Assembly: GCF_949628265.1 (NCBI RefSeq)
Contig: NC_088788.1
Coordinates: 3,596,001 to 3,660,000 of the forward strand
DNA length: 64,000 nt
Source of the DNA: Cloeon dipterum
Taxonomy: Eukaryota > Arthropoda > Insecta > Ephemeroptera > Baetidae
Direction of reading: 5' to 3'
Made by a program: the position numbers and the translations under genes. Shown piece after piece: positions 1-17,207 of the stretch. The notes beneath the pieces were generated by a model. The model was not told the DNA's origin and ran no database searches. It saw nothing but the letters and a program-made list of their open reading frames with translations. Numbering within the stretch: the first letter of the stretch is position 1; each line of letters opens with the position of its first letter.

Positions 1-1175
1 CACGGCTGCCTCGTTCTTAATACAATGTGTAACGCGATTAATTAACCCTTTAGCTACCACAACAACTCATGACAGAGAGAGAGAAAGAGAGAGAGAGAGA
101 GCGAGAGACGGAGAGAGAGAACGGCGGAAACGCAAATCAGGAATATTATTTGTAAAAGGGTCGATCTACCCCCGTGCGCGATGAGAAAAGTACTGTAATA
201 AAATGTTGGATACTTGCAAGAAGAAAACAATTCACATTGCCGCAAATGTAAAAATGATATAGTTAAAATAATAAAATAAATAAAAACAATTTTTGCAAAT
301 AAAATTGAGCGTATTTGTATGTAAAAAGGAAATGATGCATTGAACAGAAGACGATAAAAACAATCTATATTGAGATGAAATTAAATAAAACAAAACAAAA
401 CAAAAAAAATCATCCAGGAAATTTAGAGTTTAAGTCTAAAAATTGTTATGCCCTTTTTTCATTATTGTAAAATGGTGAGTTGTATAAACCATCACAAAAA
501 TAAATAGCAAAAATTGAAAGTACTTTGATTTTTAATTGAAAAGACCTTAATCCATCCAAAATTAAAATAAAATATCAAGGCTTTTTCTGCAACGCCTGCA
601 AGAGAATTTTGCAAATTTAGAATTTTCTCGTTTAAAATTGCAGCCTTGACAATAACTATAAAAGTATGAATGAATTAAAAATGCTAGGACCAGGCATTGA
701 TTGGCAAATCGACAATGTTGTAAAAAATTCGCGCTTCCCCAATTCTCACTCCCAGCAAAAGGCGTGTGCATTTTAACTACCAGCTTATCCAACCAAACAA
801 AATTAACAAAATGTTTTCTCTACGTTTTATGCAGTTTTTCCATTTAAATTAGATAAATTTGCCTTGAGTTTAAGAAATTTTATTTAATTTAAAATTAAAT
901 TTTCTAATAATGCATCTTGAAAAACAAAAATTCCCTCTAATAAGATTTATGAGTTCTTTGTTACGTTGGCAACCTTAAATCAAAGCATTATTAGTTTCAT
1001 GGCGGTGCTTGTTGTTTGACGGATCTGTGTTTTCGTCTCTTGTAACCACAAATTTCTGGAAATTCATCCCTTTTGGCAGCTGAAAAAGTCGAAAGGTAAA
1101 AGGTGAGGCTCGTGCTGTGACTCGGGCAGCTGTGACAGCTTAATTTGGACAGAGGTTCGGACGAGTCAGGCGAAA
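1..1175. other. Upstream spacer with GA microsatellite
   Basis: AT-rich non-coding DNA upstream of the TIPRL gene. A purine-rich GA/GAGA tract runs from about 73 to 122 and the open frames across it are products of the repeat. The last 150-200 bases are more GC-rich and presumably hold the TIPRL promoter and 5' UTR. No TATA box or other gene is visible. Confidence 0.6.
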
Positions 1176-2919
1176 ATGGCAGCGTCAGGATGCAACTCTC
1201 CGATGAGCTTCGATCCGGTGACAAAAGACATCAAACGATTTCCATCGCAAGTTGAAGAGATGGCCTGTCAAAAATGGAAACTCTTCAGCAAGAACGGCGC
1301 CATCCTCGGCTCGACGTGCGTGAAGAAGCCGGGAAAGTGCGAGGACGACGCAGACATGTGCCAATATTGCGTGTAAGGAAATTCGCAGAGTCAAAACAAT
1401 GCGTGGAATCTGAGCAATTTGATATTTTTGCAGATTCATGAAAGAAGTGCCCCTGCCTCACCTGCCAGACATGGTCTTCCCGTGCAATATGCTGCAGTTG
1501 AAACACGAATCCGGCTGCACACTCGAATTCTCGGCTCTGGCTGCGTTGAAGGAGGTCGGCCAGATCACCCAAGACTTGGTCGTCGCCTGCTCAGAGTCGT
1601 GGAAAGAATCCAGGTAATCACTCACTGATACTACATAATATGTGTAGCACAACTAAATTTCATTTTCTCTTCTCAGGAAAGATTGCAAATTAATCGAGGA
1701 GGGCGTTAAGACTCCTTTCGACTGGACTTTCAGCACGAGCTACAAAGGCTCGGTGCTCGGACCTGTCACCATCGAGCCCACTAAGGAAAGAATCGACATA
1801 GAGAAGCTCAAGGTGAAAGAGAAGATCCTTTACTACCAAGACATCACTCTGTTTGAAGATGAACTGCACGACAACGGCATTTCAGTCTGCACCATTAAAA
1901 TTGTGAGTAAAAAATTATTAGAAAAAACGACCGTGATGCATATGGCAGACTCACCATTTTCGCCCAACTCACACTTCTCGCTAGGATAGGGATTAACAAT
2001 GAATCTTCCCATCAGAGCGAGAAGTGTGAGTGAGCGTAAAGTGTGAGTCCCCCATAGTAATTATAATTTTGACATTTAAAGTGGAATATTAGTAATTTTT
2101 TATTTAAAAAAATGAAATTTCGTGTAAAGTGAACCCTTACCGACCTATTTTTTCATGTCCTTCAGAACAAAAGTGGCCCAAAATCCAATTTTTTTTTAAA
2201 TTTTACTGGTTACGCCCTCTTTTTTGAGCTAAGGAAATTAATTGATTCCGGGATGAGAAAAATTATGAAAATTTAATAGTGTGAAGATAAAAAATATTAC
2301 TTTTTTACCCCAGAAGCGATTAATTCCTTTTTTTAAATTTAAAAAAATCACTATCATTCCACTAAAATAATTGTTTAGTTTGGATTGTTTGTCTGGACAA
2401 TTTTACTATAAAGATTTTAACTAGAGTCTTTTTCTTACACAATAAATATTATTTATAAAATTTACGAATAACAAAAATCAGAAATGCACAAAGGTGGTCT
2501 CAGGAACATAAAAAAATATCAATTTAAGTTTTAGCTGACTCGGTAAACATTTAATTCCAGAGAATGATGCCAAACAGCTTCTACCTCCTGCTACGCTACT
2601 TCCTCCGAGTGGATGGCGTGCACGTTCGATTGAATGAAACCAGAATCTACCACGAGTTTCAGTGGAGTTACCTGCTCAGAGAGTACACTTCCAGAGACGC
2701 ATCAATGGGCTCTTTAAATGTAAAAAATGATAATTTTAAAAAAAATAACATCTAATTAATTTTCTTCCGTAGATTCCTTCTGCTCTGTGCGTGGACCCGA
2801 ACCGGATCATGCACTTACTTCCTCTGGTCGCATCAAGCTATGAGAAAATATTGTTGCCAAGCACACCCATGGTTGAAGGCGAGAGCAGTGATGTTGCCAG
2901 CCCCGGCAAAGAGGAGTGA
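1176..2919 (+). CDS. TIPRL: TIP41-like protein (TIPRL), TOR/PP2A regulator
   Basis: Five exons: 1176-1372, 1434-1613, 1677-1902, 2561-2719, 2773-2919; 302 residues, against 272 in human. The family binds the catalytic subunits of PP2A-type phosphatases (PP2A, PP4, PP6) and regulates TOR and DNA-damage signalling in the cytosol. The family core is clear: FDWTFSTSYKGS in exon 3, then FLRVDGVHVRLNETRIYHEF and LLREYTSR in exon 4, and a C-terminal block with CVDPNRIMHLLP. All four junctions have GT-AG ends and keep frame. The start chosen is the first ATG, 15 bases after a GC-rich leader. Intron 3 is large (658 bp) because it holds a small palindromic element and a ~290 bp TTAA-type element. The 3' end converges on RMI1 with 144 bp between stop codons. 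Confidence 0.93.
1940..2057. repeat. Short palindromic element in TIPRL intron 3
   Basis: Two ~40-bp arms are imperfect reverse complements. The left arm reads ...GACTCACC...ACTCACACTTCTCGCT and the right arm AGCGAGAAGTGTGAGT...GTGTGAGTCC, around a ~30-bp spacer. The ends are flanked by TA on both sides, as expected for a Tc1/mariner-type MITE. Only one copy is in the window, so the family assignment is inference. Confidence 0.55.
2078..2370. mobile_element. TTAA-type non-autonomous element, short derivative
   Basis: The left end TTTAAAGTGGAATATTAG and right end CACTATCATTCCACT are inverted repeats. The interior (AAATGAAATTTC, GGTTACGCCCTCTTTTTTGAG, GGGATGAGAAAAATTATG) matches the right-hand ~240 bp of the larger element at 59935-60957 in inverse orientation. 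It is therefore an internally deleted relative lying in TIPRL intron 3. TTAA is present on the left flank only; the right flank is decayed. Confidence 0.7.
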
Positions 2920-3063
2920 GCGAGACTGTGTTAAGTTTTTGAAATTTTTGTTTGTGCCTCTCAATGTTTTGAGAAAAACTATGTTTTGTATTAAATTATT
3001 TGCTAATAATACACAGAAGCTTGTGTACAAATTGAAAAATTTTTAAGTTTGATTATGATAACA

Positions 3064-6000
3064 CTAGAGTGCCTCAAGGACTCGTTGTCGACGTTTAAGT
3101 TGTTCGAAATGCGTGAGGGTTGCTTTCTTCAGCTTGGTCACCCTTGGAAGGCTGTTGTTGCGGAATTTCAGCACCATCAGGCAGTCACAGTCAATTAGCT
3201 TTGATTGAAGGCTTTTTAACATCTGGAAAAGTACAGAAAACAAATTTATGCATGGTTCTTATCAAAGGGACATCATTCCTTGGGTTTAAAAAATATTTGT
3301 AGTAAAATTTAATTAATATCTTAGTACCTGAATTTTGGTTTCCTTGTCAATGGTCAATCCAGAAAAGTTTTTGCACTTGACACCAATCAATTTGCGCAGC
3401 ACCTTTGAGAGGGAACAGCATTATTAGTTTTTTTTTCTCAAGCTTGTGGAAATTCCGTTTGACTAACCCTGTTTCCCAGGACAACGTCGAGAAACGCTGT
3501 CCCGTCGGTGATTCGCACGTTAAGGCTCCACCTTTGGTTTGTCTTCTGCACTTTCTGCAGCAAGGAGATAATTGTGGCTTTTACTGTGGCCCTCTTTCTC
3601 CACTTATCCTGCAGCTGTATCAGATACAGAAATGGACGTTTTATTATCTTCACTTTGCTCGGCAGAGGCTTCGGTGGCTCTTTCTTTGCAACGCTCGGTC
3701 TGCTTAGGAAATTTTTCAGGTTTGGAGCTTTTGGTTGCAAGGAAACTTTCTGCAAATAAATTAAAAGTAAATTAGATATTACGGCGGACTCATAGGATGT
3801 TTCAGGATAACCTTAAATTATTTAATATCAAGTTTTGAGGCCTGCAGGTTTTGTTAAAACACTATTTTTAAAAGTCAAAGATGGATGCTTCAAGATTAAT
3901 TTTTATTTCCAAGAGAAGTCCCTTAGATTTTAGTCTAATTAGCAGATAATCTAGCTCCTTTTTTTGTAACTTCAAATTTATTTAATCAGCTTAAAAGGAA
4001 TAAACAAAAATTAATTTTTTAATGTCAAATATGTACTGCAAAAAATAAAAATCTATCCTTTTGTTAATTAAATGTTGGAGTTTTTCGAGTTTTTGGACAA
4101 TTTTAAACCTCTGTAGCTCATCAAAATGGTCAAATAAAAAACAAATAGAGCTCTGATATCCATCAGGCTCAATTAAGTCGCCATCAAATAAAGTGATGCA
4201 TGTTTCCTGAATTTTTTTAAGGATTTGAGAAAGTCTGTGTTTCAATTACGTTACGAGACGCTTTTGGCAGTGGCAATCAATAAGAGAAAAATCATTGGCA
4301 AGAGGAAATAATATTATTTATCACTTAACAAAATAAATAATTATTGAACAGAACAATTAAATGAATTTTCCCCCCAAACGAAGCTTCCAGGGTTGCATTT
4401 TGTTTTCACCCTCTTTACTACTGAATTACAACCAATAATTAGCAGTAAAATTTGTTTTAAGGAAGTAATTTAGACTAAAATGGGGTCAAACTTCGCTAAA
4501 CTATTTTTTTAACCTAGTTTCGATACATGGGAAAATCATAATCCCAATTCACTGGCTTATAGTATTAATTTTTGCAACCCTGGCGGCTTATTCTCATTTA
4601 TCAGGTTATTAAAAATACTAATTGTGTCCTTTGATCAAGGACTGCCAACCTCGGGTGGGGGCAGAGATGCTTGGACAGGATTTTTCACTATGGGCTTGAC
4701 TCTGGCCAGAACAGGCTGAGCAGGATGAGGCTTCGGCAGGTCAAAGTGAGCTCTTTTTGCCTTGCTGGCCTCCTCTTCCAATCTCAAGATCTCATCCAAA
4801 TCGTCCTCCACCAGCATTGTTTCCACAGGGTTGCTAGTCTGCCTTTTCCTTGTCTCTTGCGACTTCTTCTCCGCGGATTTGATATGCTGGAGGTCCTCGG
4901 CGCTCAGTTCAAAGTCATCCAACTCATCGTCCCAAACCGGATCAACAGGCTGTAGAGAAATTTATTAAAAAGTGAATATTATTTCAAGGTTTTATTCACA
5001 ACTGTTATTGCTGGCTTCTTGGCTGCCATCCGCAGTTTCGGTGAGCTGAATTGCGGCTGCTTGGCGGAGCTGGGATTGTTGAAAAAGTTTGTGCTAGTTG
5101 TTGGTGCCCTTGGAAGAGGAGTTTTCTGGGCATTGTTACTTTGTCGATTTGGAGGGTTCGGAGGGTTCGAACTGATGGGATTTTCTTGACGGCTGAAGCT
5201 TGACTGCTGCTGCTTGGGCTGAAATTGGCTTGTTTTCTTCGGCTGCGTGCACGGCTTCCTCGGAGGAGGCAGCGTGTTTGTTTTGCCTGTGTACGGGTCA
5301 TTGTTGATCGGCATGTTCCTGGAAATGAATTAATTAAAATAGATCAGAGCGGGGTTTCACAAAAGGCGGGACTGGCGGGACTAAAAAGACAGGTTTTCCT
5401 TATTTACTACAAATTCTTCATTTTTTGTCTTTCAACAAACGAGTCATTTTCAAGTCTACAGAAAAGGAATATATAAGTAATGCAGTCAATTAGAAAAATA
5501 TTTGTTCCCCTCATCATAGCTGCACCTTTTCGTTAGTTTCTCATGGATGGAAAATATTACAAAAAAGCCTATCGTCTGAAAAAACAGTCATTGAAAACAC
5601 AGATGGAGGGGAAGAGTTTCAGTTTTACTTACAGCGAATCGCACACCAAGTTCTCCATGGCGTTTGTATAAATAATATCATCGACCTCTCCTCCGTATAA
5701 CTTCACATGCTGCGGCCCAAGCATTAAAATCCCGTTCCGGCAGATGACGGGGCCTGTGATCACCATCTACAAAAAACAAGCAGTGTGAAATTGACAGAAA
5801 ATTAAATTTTTTAATATTTTGAGTTGAATTTAATTCTCTTTGCAAATTTTAAGAAAAAGAGTTGTTCTTTCAGTATGTAATTATCCCAATTTGTATTTTT
5901 ACACAAAATATTTCAGTCGTAGCATGAGCTAAAATATTTTGTTAAAGAAAAATATTTTAATCAAAATTATAGCAGTCTGAAAACTTATCAGTAAAACCAA

Positions 6001-7055
6001 CTGTCGTGTTTCTGTTGTAGCTTGGAAACTCTAAACATTTGTGAAATAATTAGCACTAACGGTGAACAAAAGTAATAATTTGGATTTGCAATGCTTACTT
6101 TGGCACCAGGGTAAACCATTCCTGAGAGTTCCTGGATTGGTTTCCACTCGAGAGCCTTGAGCTCTGTTGTTCCATCGCAGATGTCCAAGAGGAGGCGTCT
6201 CGGCTTGAGGGATCGCTTTGTTTCACCTGCACTGGGGCCTTTTCCCCATTCCGTAAGGTCAATGCCATCTTCATTGGCCTCTTCGTTCACAGGTTGGTCT
6301 CCGAGCTCTCCTTTGTAGTTTTTGTATTGGTTGTACGCAGAATTTGCCTTGTCCCAGAATTTCTCCACCTGGTTTTCAACATATAATAATTCTTTAATTA
6401 TTAATTTTGGTATTTTTTAAAAAAAAATAAAATAATTACTTAACACTGAAGAAAATATTTAATTATAATTTTAGAAAATGTGTAAATGGTAAAAAAAGGT
6501 ACAAATCCAAGTCCCATTAAGGTCTGTTCGTATAATATGTTTCTTTTTAATTTTTAACGTGGCGAAACAACTTTCTAACTGACATGCCCTTCCTACCTTC
6601 TCGATTCTTCTTTGTGAAAATTGCATGCGCATAAATCGACTTATATGTTTTATTATATAACATAATAGCATAAATTCTTGGCGAAAAAACTGAAAATGAT
6701 AAAACCTGCAAACAGACCTGCACAGCGAAGGTTCCTTTCAATTCAGTCTTCTTGACAATTTTGAGATTGGAGGTGGGAAAGGTCGGCACACCAATTTCCC
6801 GCAGGTTTCCGAGTTTCCACTGTTCCAAGGCGAAATCTTTGCATGACTGGAAATTAGCCTGGAAAATTCGCAAAAAAAATTATTGATTGTCTCATTCCCT
6901 GCCTGCACTGATTATGCAGTTACAAAAATTACCTGTGGATTGCTAGTGGAGAAATATTCGAGGCAAGACTCCAGCCAATCCTGCTTGCAACTCAAGTGGC
7001 TGTCGCGGAAAAATTTCTTCACCGCATTATAAACACTTGGTACTTCTGACATCAT
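3064..7055 (-). CDS. RMI1: RecQ-mediated genome instability protein 1
   Basis: Nine exons on the minus strand: 7055-6933, 6858-6718, 6368-6099, 5766-5633, 5318-5000, 4949-4650, 3749-3468, 3402-3328, 3222-3064; about 600 residues, against 625 in human. RMI1 is the OB-fold scaffold of the BLM/topoisomerase III alpha/RMI (dissolvasome) complex that resolves double Holliday junctions. The N-terminal helical part (DWLESCLEYF, ALEQWKLGNLREI) leads into OB-fold 1, residues ~135-225, with LLLDICDGTTELKALEW and MLGPQHVKLYGGEVDDI. A Gln/Pro/Asn-rich disordered linker follows, then an acidic DDELDDFELSAEDLQ stretch, then C-terminal OB-fold 2, residues ~455-590, with VRITDGTAFLDVVLGN. Exon 6 is joined through a weak GTTGGC donor; without that splice the frame stops at 4635. 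The minus-strand ATG ATG at 7055/7052 is the first start. Intron 6 holds a hAT-like MITE. Confidence 0.88.
4388..4582. mobile_element. hAT-like MITE, short copy (RMI1 intron 6)
   Basis: The ends are CAGGGTTGCA and its exact reverse complement TGCAACCCTG, enclosing 195 bp of AT-rich sequence. Flanking 8-mers GAAGCTTC and GCGGCTTA agree at 5 of 8 positions, consistent with a decayed 8-bp hAT target duplication. It shares its termini with the copies at 14618 and 28774, though the interior differs. Confidence 0.65.
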
Positions 7056-7763
7056 ATAAATTATACTGATTTCTTGAATGTTCACACTGAGCTACATTGA
7101 GATGATCTTGCGCAGTATGAAAAGATTGTCAAAAAGTACTCTTCTTCAGAGATAAAACTGACACAAACAAAGTCCCGCTCGATGAACCGCTGATGATTCA
7201 CTGCTGCCAGTCATACGTCTGATTTGCCAGCTGACTTGCTGACAGACAGCCTGTGTCTGTGAGCGGAGCAATTTGATTGGACGATGATAAAAAACGCCCA
7301 CTTGCGTGTAAATGCGCGGGAAAATATTTAGGAATATCTTTAAAGTGCAAAGCAAAAGCCTGGAAAATTCTTGTTGCCAATGCAGAAACTCATCCCTTAG
7401 GATTCAGTTAAAGCCTAAATTGACCTAAGAAGCACTGTATTTTTTGTAGAAAATTGGCTGGAAAGTTAGCGTGCTTTTCAAATGGTAATGGCTGTCTCCT
7501 TACTTTAAATCCGATTTAATTTCAAAACCAAGAGTTTCCCCAATAAGTGGCAGACACAATTGGACAAATCTATGGTTGTAACTGATCTCAAATGACCTGA
7601 GAAATATGTATCAAAAACAAATTATTTGAATGAGAAAGGGTCGTTTCAATTCGTGATTTGACTCGTAATTATTTTTACTAGTTTTACACAGGATGGCTAT
7701 ATTCACATAAAAAACAAGCAGAAATTTCATTTTAATTATTTTATTATAATTCCTCTCTTCAAT
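7056..7763. other. RMI1 upstream spacer with TTAA-element fragment
   Basis: The spacer lies between the RMI1 start and the peroxiredoxin-6 stop, both minus strand. It carries RMI1 upstream sequence and, from about 7344, a truncated TTAA-family element (annotated separately). No further gene is seen. Confidence 0.6.
7344..7575 (-). mobile_element. Truncated TTAA-family MITE (family A)
   Basis: The fragment matches the 33290 copy of family A, from AAAGCCTGGAAAAT through GGTAATGGCTGTCTCCTTAC to CCCCAATAAGTGGCA, then stops matching. TTAA precedes the left end. The terminal AGAGGAATGATACTG block is eroded and the other half of the element is absent. Confidence 0.8.
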
Positions 7764-9837
7764 TCAATAGTCAAAAGTTGTTCGGACATAGTTAATACCA
7801 GAGGGCATTTTCACCGTGTCAACGCCCTTTGGAAAAAGTGACGGGATATCCTCATCCTTCACCGTGGGCAGCACCATCACGTGGGATCCAGGCTGAAATT
7901 ATATAACCAATTAAGACTTTTTAATTAAATAAATTTAAAGTATAAATACCGTCCAGTTGGCTGGAGTGGCGACCGGCTTGCGGGCCGCAAGTTGCAGCGA
8001 ATCAATGACGCGCAGGATCTCACTTTGGTGCAATTAATTAAATTTAAATAAAAATCAGTCAGAATTTTTTTTGGCGGAGAAAACTTACTCAACATTTCGG
8101 CCTGTTGAAGTTGGATACGTCATGGAGAGCTTGACCTTTTTATCCGGGCCGATGATGTACAAGGCCCTGACGGCCATCGCAGCCGCTGGGTCGTTTCGCG
8201 CCTCTTCGTCCAGCATGTCAAGGGTCACGGCCAGGGAGCGATCCTCATCGCTGATAATCGGGTAAGGGAAATCTCCCTTGATGTCCAAGCAGTATGACTT
8301 GATGTCCTTGAAGAAAAGCAAGCAAATATGTAATTAATGCAAACTTATTTTTAAGTGGCTATAATAAGAGATAAAGACGTTAAATGGTAAATATAGACAT
8401 TGACTTAAAAATTAGCAATGCTGAAAGATATACTAAAGCTGCTGCGTACTTGATTTTATTCTGATTCATACAAAAACAATTAAATAAAATCCTGTGATTT
8501 AATTATTATGTATATTTCTGTTGTAGATTTCATTCAATTAAATAAAATCATTTCTAGTGTTAAATAATTTGGAAAAAGTCTCATTTTGTGCGCGGTATTT
8601 CTAATTTTTTTCCCAGGATTTTTTTACCACCTACTGCGTAGTTTCAAATATTTTGCGTTCAAAAAGGTTTCCAGAGGCTTCGATGACCAACACCTACAAA
8701 GTATGATAGTCGTTCTATTGGCGAAGCCACTCTAGGAGGGGAGGACAGAAGGAATAATGTCCTGATATTATTTATTAATGATATTTTGAGTGAATTTTTT
8801 TATAGAACAAAGCTCATTTAAATAAAAAGTGACGGGATTAAGCTATTCACACGGTTTTTCAATTGAAGTCGCCAGAAAGTAATTCATCAAAGTAAAAATT
8901 GCACATCATCTAATTAATTCCAATCAAAAGATTGTGGTGCGATAAAAATGAGAAATAAATCAAAAACTCAGTAATGATTAATGAAGCAATGCTCGCCATT
9001 AAATTCACGCTTAAAATAAGCTACACACACTAAATAATAATGATTAGGCGCGGCTCCAAAACAGACTGAATACGGTAGGTTAAAAGTAATAAGAGCCGCG
9101 CAATTAGAAATTTGTATTGGAACCTTTTAAACAAAATGGCTTTTAACAACAAATTTGTTCCAAATATGATCTTCTTTTAAAACTAATACATTCAAACCTG
9201 CCGATTTTTCCCCAAAAATTTCCTCAAACTCAATTTCTTGATAAAACATTCTAGGAAGTTCAAATGAAATTAGGCTATTATATTTGGACGAATTCAAGAG
9301 ATAGAGACTTGAAAGTCTTATAAATGCGTGACCCTTGTTAATTTGAGGCCTTATTAAAGTTAATCGAAACCACAGAAAGTAGTAAAAAATTCCCAATATT
9401 GCCAATCGAATGCCTAAAATTTGGGTCATGCAACACTTTAGAAAGTAGCTTTAGAAATTGAAGTTTCTAATCGCATCGCCTCGTTTTTACAAAAGATAAG
9501 AATAAAAATCGTAACTCACATTGACCCAATCGCAATGAGATTTGATTTTGTCGCACGAAAGAGCGAGCAGCTTGACGCCTCTCTTCTCGAATTCTGGTTG
9601 GTGCACGGCGATCCTTCCGAGCTCAGTGGTGCACACAGGGGTGAAGTCGGCTGGGTGCGAAAACAGCAAGCACCAACTGCAAAAATAAATCAGGCATAAT
9701 TATATTAATTTCCATTACAGAAACGAGACACGCAGTGCTGGGAAGGTTTCTCACGAGTCTTGCAGCCAGTCGTAAAACTGGATTTTGCCGGTGGTGGTGT
9801 CGGCTGAAAAATTCGGCACGGTCGCTCCAAGACGCAT
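7764..9837 (-). CDS. Prdx6: Peroxiredoxin-6 (1-Cys peroxiredoxin)
   Basis: Five exons on the minus strand: 9837-9755, 9676-9520, 8306-8089, 8022-7950, 7892-7764; 219 residues, the usual family length. The enzyme reduces peroxides and phospholipid hydroperoxides, and many homologues also have acidic phospholipase A2 activity. The peroxidatic cysteine is Cys43 in [14 protein letters not shown], after [14 protein letters not shown]. No resolving cysteine of the 2-Cys type is evident. The C-terminal half has the Prx6-specific [16 protein letters not shown] and [19 protein letters not shown] blocks. All junctions are GT-AG and in frame. Intron 2 is 1.2 kb and contains a strong GC-rich hairpin. A minus-strand TATAAAAG (9922-9929) sits about 85 bp before the ATG. 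Confidence 0.95.
9048..9101. repeat. GC-rich hairpin in Prdx6 intron 2
   Basis: GCGCGGCTC at 9048-9056 is perfectly complementary to GAGCCGCGC at 9093-9101, giving a 9-bp GC-rich stem with a 36-nt AT-rich loop inside a very AT-rich intron. It may be a MITE remnant or an RNA structure; the sequence does not decide. Confidence 0.5.
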
Positions 9838-11086
9838 CTTCACAGGACTGGCGCTTAGCACAGAATGAGCAGGCTTTGTCTTTCAAGGGCAAACCTTAGC
9901 AGTCACGTCGCACAACGATCTCTTTTATAAGGAGTGGGTTAAGTCCCAGCGACGCCGCGCGCGCCTTACTTAGTGGAATGCAAACAGCCGGGCTTCGCGA
10001 GTTGCTTATCAATTAATTTCCTTTTCGCTCGTTTAATTGCGCAGAGGATCAAATTGCTTCCTCCCCCACCCAGCAGAAGAGGAATAAAAAATGTTCGTGT
10101 ACACAATGATGCAAGTTGTTTAAAGTAATTAATGGTACTTTATTTATCTTTGTAGCAATTTACATCCGGTTTTTTAATAATTTCGACGTGGATATAGCAA
10201 ACTAACATCACCTTTATAATTTGGATTGCAAAAATATAAACGATTATTTCCATTTCAGATTCCTAATGAGTCAAAAATGAAGGCTTTGCATACGAACAAA
10301 AATTTTAGAAAAACAAAAACACCAATGAATCGTGATTAGAAGTCACATATAATTATATATTATTTCAAGTCACTGGTTGATCAATCAGGGAATGTTGTCT
10401 TTACAGTTTTTACTCACCATTTGGCACCTAGTTTGAGGTTATAAGCACAAGTTTGAAAATCACAACTATTATATTGACAGGACGCTACAACATATTATTA
10501 TAAGTTCAAATTAATTTTAAAATACTTAAGTACGTGATTTTTATAAGGTGAACACCGAAGAAAATATATATATTTATGATTATTGCACTATTACAGAATC
10601 AAAAAATGTTTCAATTTGAATCGGAAAATAAAATTAAAACTGCAAATGCGGCAAATAATAGATTTTGCAAACAAAATTTCATGATTACAAAAGAAAACCA
10701 GACTAAAAGTAACGATCATCACCGTAATTTGCATTTTTTGCACGTGAAATATATCCATTTCCGCTGGAAATATATAATAATATCGTAGTTTAATTACGCA
10801 CCATCACATGGATAATTTCATAATAATTGCTCTGTAAGTACGCAAAAATGGGTTCGCACTCTTCTTTTTCCGTCAGAATGGTCCCGTTCTGTTTCAAAAT
10901 TCAAAGTTGCTCTCGATTTCACACAAACATTGTGCGCAGGGCAAGTGGCAAGTGAGTTGCAGATTGAGTGAGTAGTGTCGAACATCAGCAAAACCGCTCA
11001 CCGGCGCTCTAGCAAAGTGGAAACTGTTTGATTTTCTTTGCTGTAGTCTCGCCGACGCTGGTCAGTTTCGCTGAGTTCTGGTTGCA
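9838..11086. other. Prdx6 promoter and spacer to IMPDH
   Basis: The first ~100 bases on the minus strand hold the Prdx6 TATA box (TATAAAAG, 9922-9929) and leader. The remainder is AT-rich, with runs of aataaa-like sequence usable as IMPDH polyadenylation sites. The 70-codon frame at 10576-10788 has low-complexity composition and no recognisable motif, so it is not called a gene. Confidence 0.6.
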
Positions 11087-16435
<5,349 letters not shown>

Positions 16436-17207
16436 GCTGTCGATATTCGGACAGGTATCAGTCGAGGTGGAAGGAATGCGTCCGGCAAAACCGGCTCGGG
16501 ACAGCTGGCGGTTGGAAAAGTGGCCCAAATCGGACGGCGAGGTGCGAAAAGCACGTGTTTTGTTGAGGTCGGCTGCGCGGGGGCAACTTTTTGAGTACGT
16601 CACCCGATCTTTTGTGACAAGAAATCGCGTCTGTCCGAGTCGAAGTCTCGCGGACGAGTGCTTGATGGGCACGAGATGTCGAACAGGCAGCCGCAAGTAA
16701 CGAGAATAACCAGTAAAGTGAGAAAAATTTACGCTCAGGTTACTCCGCTTGCCGAGATATTTAAACAGCGGTGTTGAGTGCTCTGAGAAATGAAGAGACG
16801 CGCTCTGATTGGTCGGATGAGGAGAGCCTGCTGTGATTGGTCGATTTGAAATTTATATGGCGCGCGAGCTGGGACTGAAAGTTTTCAAATTTCTTGCTGC
16901 GAATACTTCTTCAGATGGCAGCGAACAGCGAAGTTGACATACATTCATACATACACAGAAAATTCCTCTCACAGTCGCAGTTTGTCAAATAGTATGAATG
17001 ATCCGCATTTATTCTCACGATCTACTTTTACAGCTTGTTTTTAATTTTGAATTTAATGTCAGGGCGATAATTAAAATTTAAAAAAAACTTCCCTCGACGC
17101 GCAGCAATAACAGAATTTACATTTTTAAATAAATTCTCTGATATAATATTAAAAAATGACATTTTAGGATTCTCTAAATTAGATTTTCTTATGATCCTAG
17201 TTATTTT
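16436..17207. other. IMPDH upstream region
   Basis: GC-rich near 16436-16900, consistent with a housekeeping promoter for IMPDH on the minus strand, then AT-rich. The long overlapping frames at 16298-16700 are shadows of IMPDH exon 1 and its leader. No TATA box is obvious. Confidence 0.5.

Noticed and set aside
54-245. Minus-strand ORF rich in Ser-Leu repeats
   Set aside because: It is the translation of the GA microsatellite and has no other coding signal.
3405-3775. Plus-strand ORFs of 67-100 codons
   Set aside because: Antisense shadows of the well-supported RMI1 OB-fold exon.
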